This document shows positions 62,842 through 64,000 of a stretch of 64,000 nt of DNA, piece by piece. The stretch lies in NCBI RefSeq assembly GCF_034555375.1, contig NZ_CP140706.1:5617001-5681000 (forward strand). The letters are read 5' to 3'. Position 1 is the stretch's first letter. Every line of letters begins with the position of its first letter. The stretch comes from Pseudomonas sp. B33.4. Its GTDB lineage: Bacteria > Pseudomonadota > Gammaproteobacteria > Pseudomonadales > Pseudomonadaceae. The notes under the pieces were generated by a model. It was not told the DNA's origin, searched no databases, and saw only the letters and a list, made by a program, of their open reading frames with translations. The translations under genes and the position numbers were made by a program.

Positions 62842-63917
62842 CTTTCGATTCCCAGGCTTACGCCGAGCAACTTGCAGCCAAGGTCACGCGCTTGCGGGAC
62901 CTGCTGGCGCCATTCGATGCACCCGAGCCGACGGTGTTCGACTCGCCGCTGCAGAACTTCCGTCTGCGCGCCGAATTCCGCCTGTGGCGCGAGGGCGGCG
63001 ATCGGCATTACGCGATGTTCGCTCAAGACGACAAACGCACGCCGATCCTGATCGAAGAGTTCCCGATTGCCAGCCTGCGCATCAATCAGTTGATGCCGCA
63101 GTTGAAAGCGGCGTGGCAGGCCAGCTCGGCGCTGAGCCACAAGCTGTTTCAGGTCGAGTTCCTGACCACGCTGTCCGGCGATGCAATGATCACCCTGTGT
63201 TATCACCGTCCGCTGGACGAGCACTGGCACACAGCGGCGACCAAACTGGCGGCGGATCTCGGCGTCAGCATCATCGGCCGCTCTAAGGGCAAACGCGAAG
63301 TGCTCGGCCTCGATTACGTGGTCGAGAAACTTGACGTCGGCGGCCGCACCTTCAGCTATCGCCAGCCGGAAGGCGCGTTCACCCAGCCTAATGGCACGGT
63401 GAACCAGAAGATGCTGAACTGGGCGTACGAAGCATTGGGTGATCGTACCGATGACTTGCTGGAGCTGTACTGCGGCAACGGCAACTTCACCCTGCCGCTC
63501 GCGACCCGCGTGCGCAAAGTGCTGGCCACCGAAATCAGCAAGACCTCGGTCAACGCTGCATTGAGCAACCTCAGCGAAAACGCTGTGGATAACGTCACTT
63601 TGGTGCGTTTGTCCGCCGAAGAGCTGACCGAAGCGCTCAACGAAGTGCGGCCGTTCCGGCGCCTGCAAGGCATCGACCTGAAGAGCTACGAGTTCGGCAG
63701 CGTCTTCGTCGACCCGCCGCGCGCCGGCATGGACCCGGACACCTGCGAGCTGACCCGGCGCTTCGACAACATCCTGTACATCTCCTGCAACCCGGAAACC
63801 CTGGCGGCCAATATCGCCCAGTTGCACGACACGCACCGCATTACCCAGTGCGCGATGTTTGACCAGTTCCCGTGGACGCATCACATGGAATCGGGTGTGT
63901 TGCTGACCCGGCGCTGA
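62838..63917 (+). CDS. trmA: tRNA (uracil-5-)-methyltransferase TrmA
   Basis: 359-aa SAM-dependent enzyme making m5U54 in the T-loop of t[21 protein letters not shown] (SAM site), [14 protein letters not shown] and the catalytic [13 protein letters not shown] (Cys). ATG at 62838 ([20 protein letters not shown]), 4 bp inside the permease stop. Terminator follows. Confidence 0.97.
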   Translation: MTFDSQAYAEQLAAKVTRLRDLLAPFDAPEPTVFDSPLQNFRLRAEFRLWREGGDRHYAMFAQDDKRTPILIEEFPIASLRINQLMPQLKAAWQASSALSHKLFQVEFLTTLSGDAMITLCYHRPLDEHWHTAATKLAADLGVSIIGRSKGKREVLGLDYVVEKLDVGGRTFSYRQPEGAFTQPNGTVNQKMLNWAYEALGDRTDDLLELYCGNGNFTLPLATRVRKVLATEISKTSVNAALSNLSENAVDNVTLVRLSAEELTEALNEVRPFRRLQGIDLKSYEFGSVFVDPPRAGMDPDTCELTRRFDNILYISCNPETLAANIAQLHDTHRITQCAMFDQFPWTHHMESGVLLTRR

Positions 63918-63936
63918 GTGCGGGGAGCAGATGCGA

Positions 63937-63966
63937 AAAAGCCGTCGTGATTGACGGCTTTTTTGT
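63937..63966 (+). terminator. Terminator of trmA
   Basis: Stem aaaaagccgtc / gacggctttttt with loop gtgatt, 20 bp after the trmA stop. Confidence 0.92.
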
Positions 63967-64000
63967 GCGCGCTCATTTGTTTGTGCGATCACCGAACATA

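Overview
The window is chromosomal DNA of a Pseudomonas, most likely from the fluorescens group. The coding density is high and the GC content is high. The gene order matches, from memory, the P. aeruginosa blocks around fimU-pilE-ispH-ileS-rpsT-proB-obg-ispB and morA-glyA-cstA-mapZ-radA-katB-mscL. Gaps between genes are full of REP/REPIN palindromes of the kind common in fluorescent pseudomonads. I see no prophage, insertion sequence, CRISPR array, tRNA or rRNA.

Layout. 1-7.2 kb: 3' truncated thiO, then a minor-pilin operon read leftwards (fimU-pilV-pilW-pilX-pilY1-pilE), with a divergent fimT-like pseudopilin gene. 7.2-13 kb: ispH, then fkpB-lspA-ileS-ribF read leftwards with overlapping genes. 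13-20.4 kb: murJ, rpsT, creA, proB, obg, rpmA, rplU, then divergent ispB. 20.4-32 kb: mainly small or uncharacterised genes: a zinc-ribbon YjdM protein, an 85-aa protein under a Fur box, fklB, a DUF6482-like protein, a TIGR00645 membrane protein, a 609-aa lipoprotein of unknown function, a Lon-like protease with an altered Walker A, DUF3015 and DUF4105 envelope proteins, a small lipoprotein, and a Gre-like factor with a shortened coiled coil. 32-45 kb: gdhA, ettA, the 1282-aa c-di-GMP protein MorA, glyA, a DctA-type carrier with two GntR regulators, and a COG0523 GTPase. 45-52.7 kb: ybdD-cstA, the PilZ protein MapZ, radA, ankB-katB and mscL. 52.7-64 kb: a ferredoxin-NADP reductase, a LuxR solo of lower GC, rlmG, the cyanide-insensitive oxidase cioAB with a 55-aa DUF2474 gene, an MFS exporter, a DJ-1-like protein without its catalytic residues, a secreted four-cysteine protein, a purine permease and trmA.

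How the genes connect. The minor pilins and PilY1, MorA, and MapZ are all linked in other pseudomonads to surface sensing and c-di-GMP signalling. KatB/AnkB and CioAB (with a perfect ANR box upstream) concern oxidative and respiratory stress. The Fur-box gene and the ferredoxin reductase concern iron and redox. The rest is housekeeping: translation, lipoprotein processing, isoprenoids, proline, one-carbon metabolism, DNA repair.

The best candidates for something new are the LuxR solo with an intact acyl-homoserine-lactone pocket and no luxI nearby, the DJ-1-fold pseudoenzyme, the Gre-like factor with a remodelled tip, and the large orphan lipoprotein. I found no convincing multi-gene system that is wholly undescribed.
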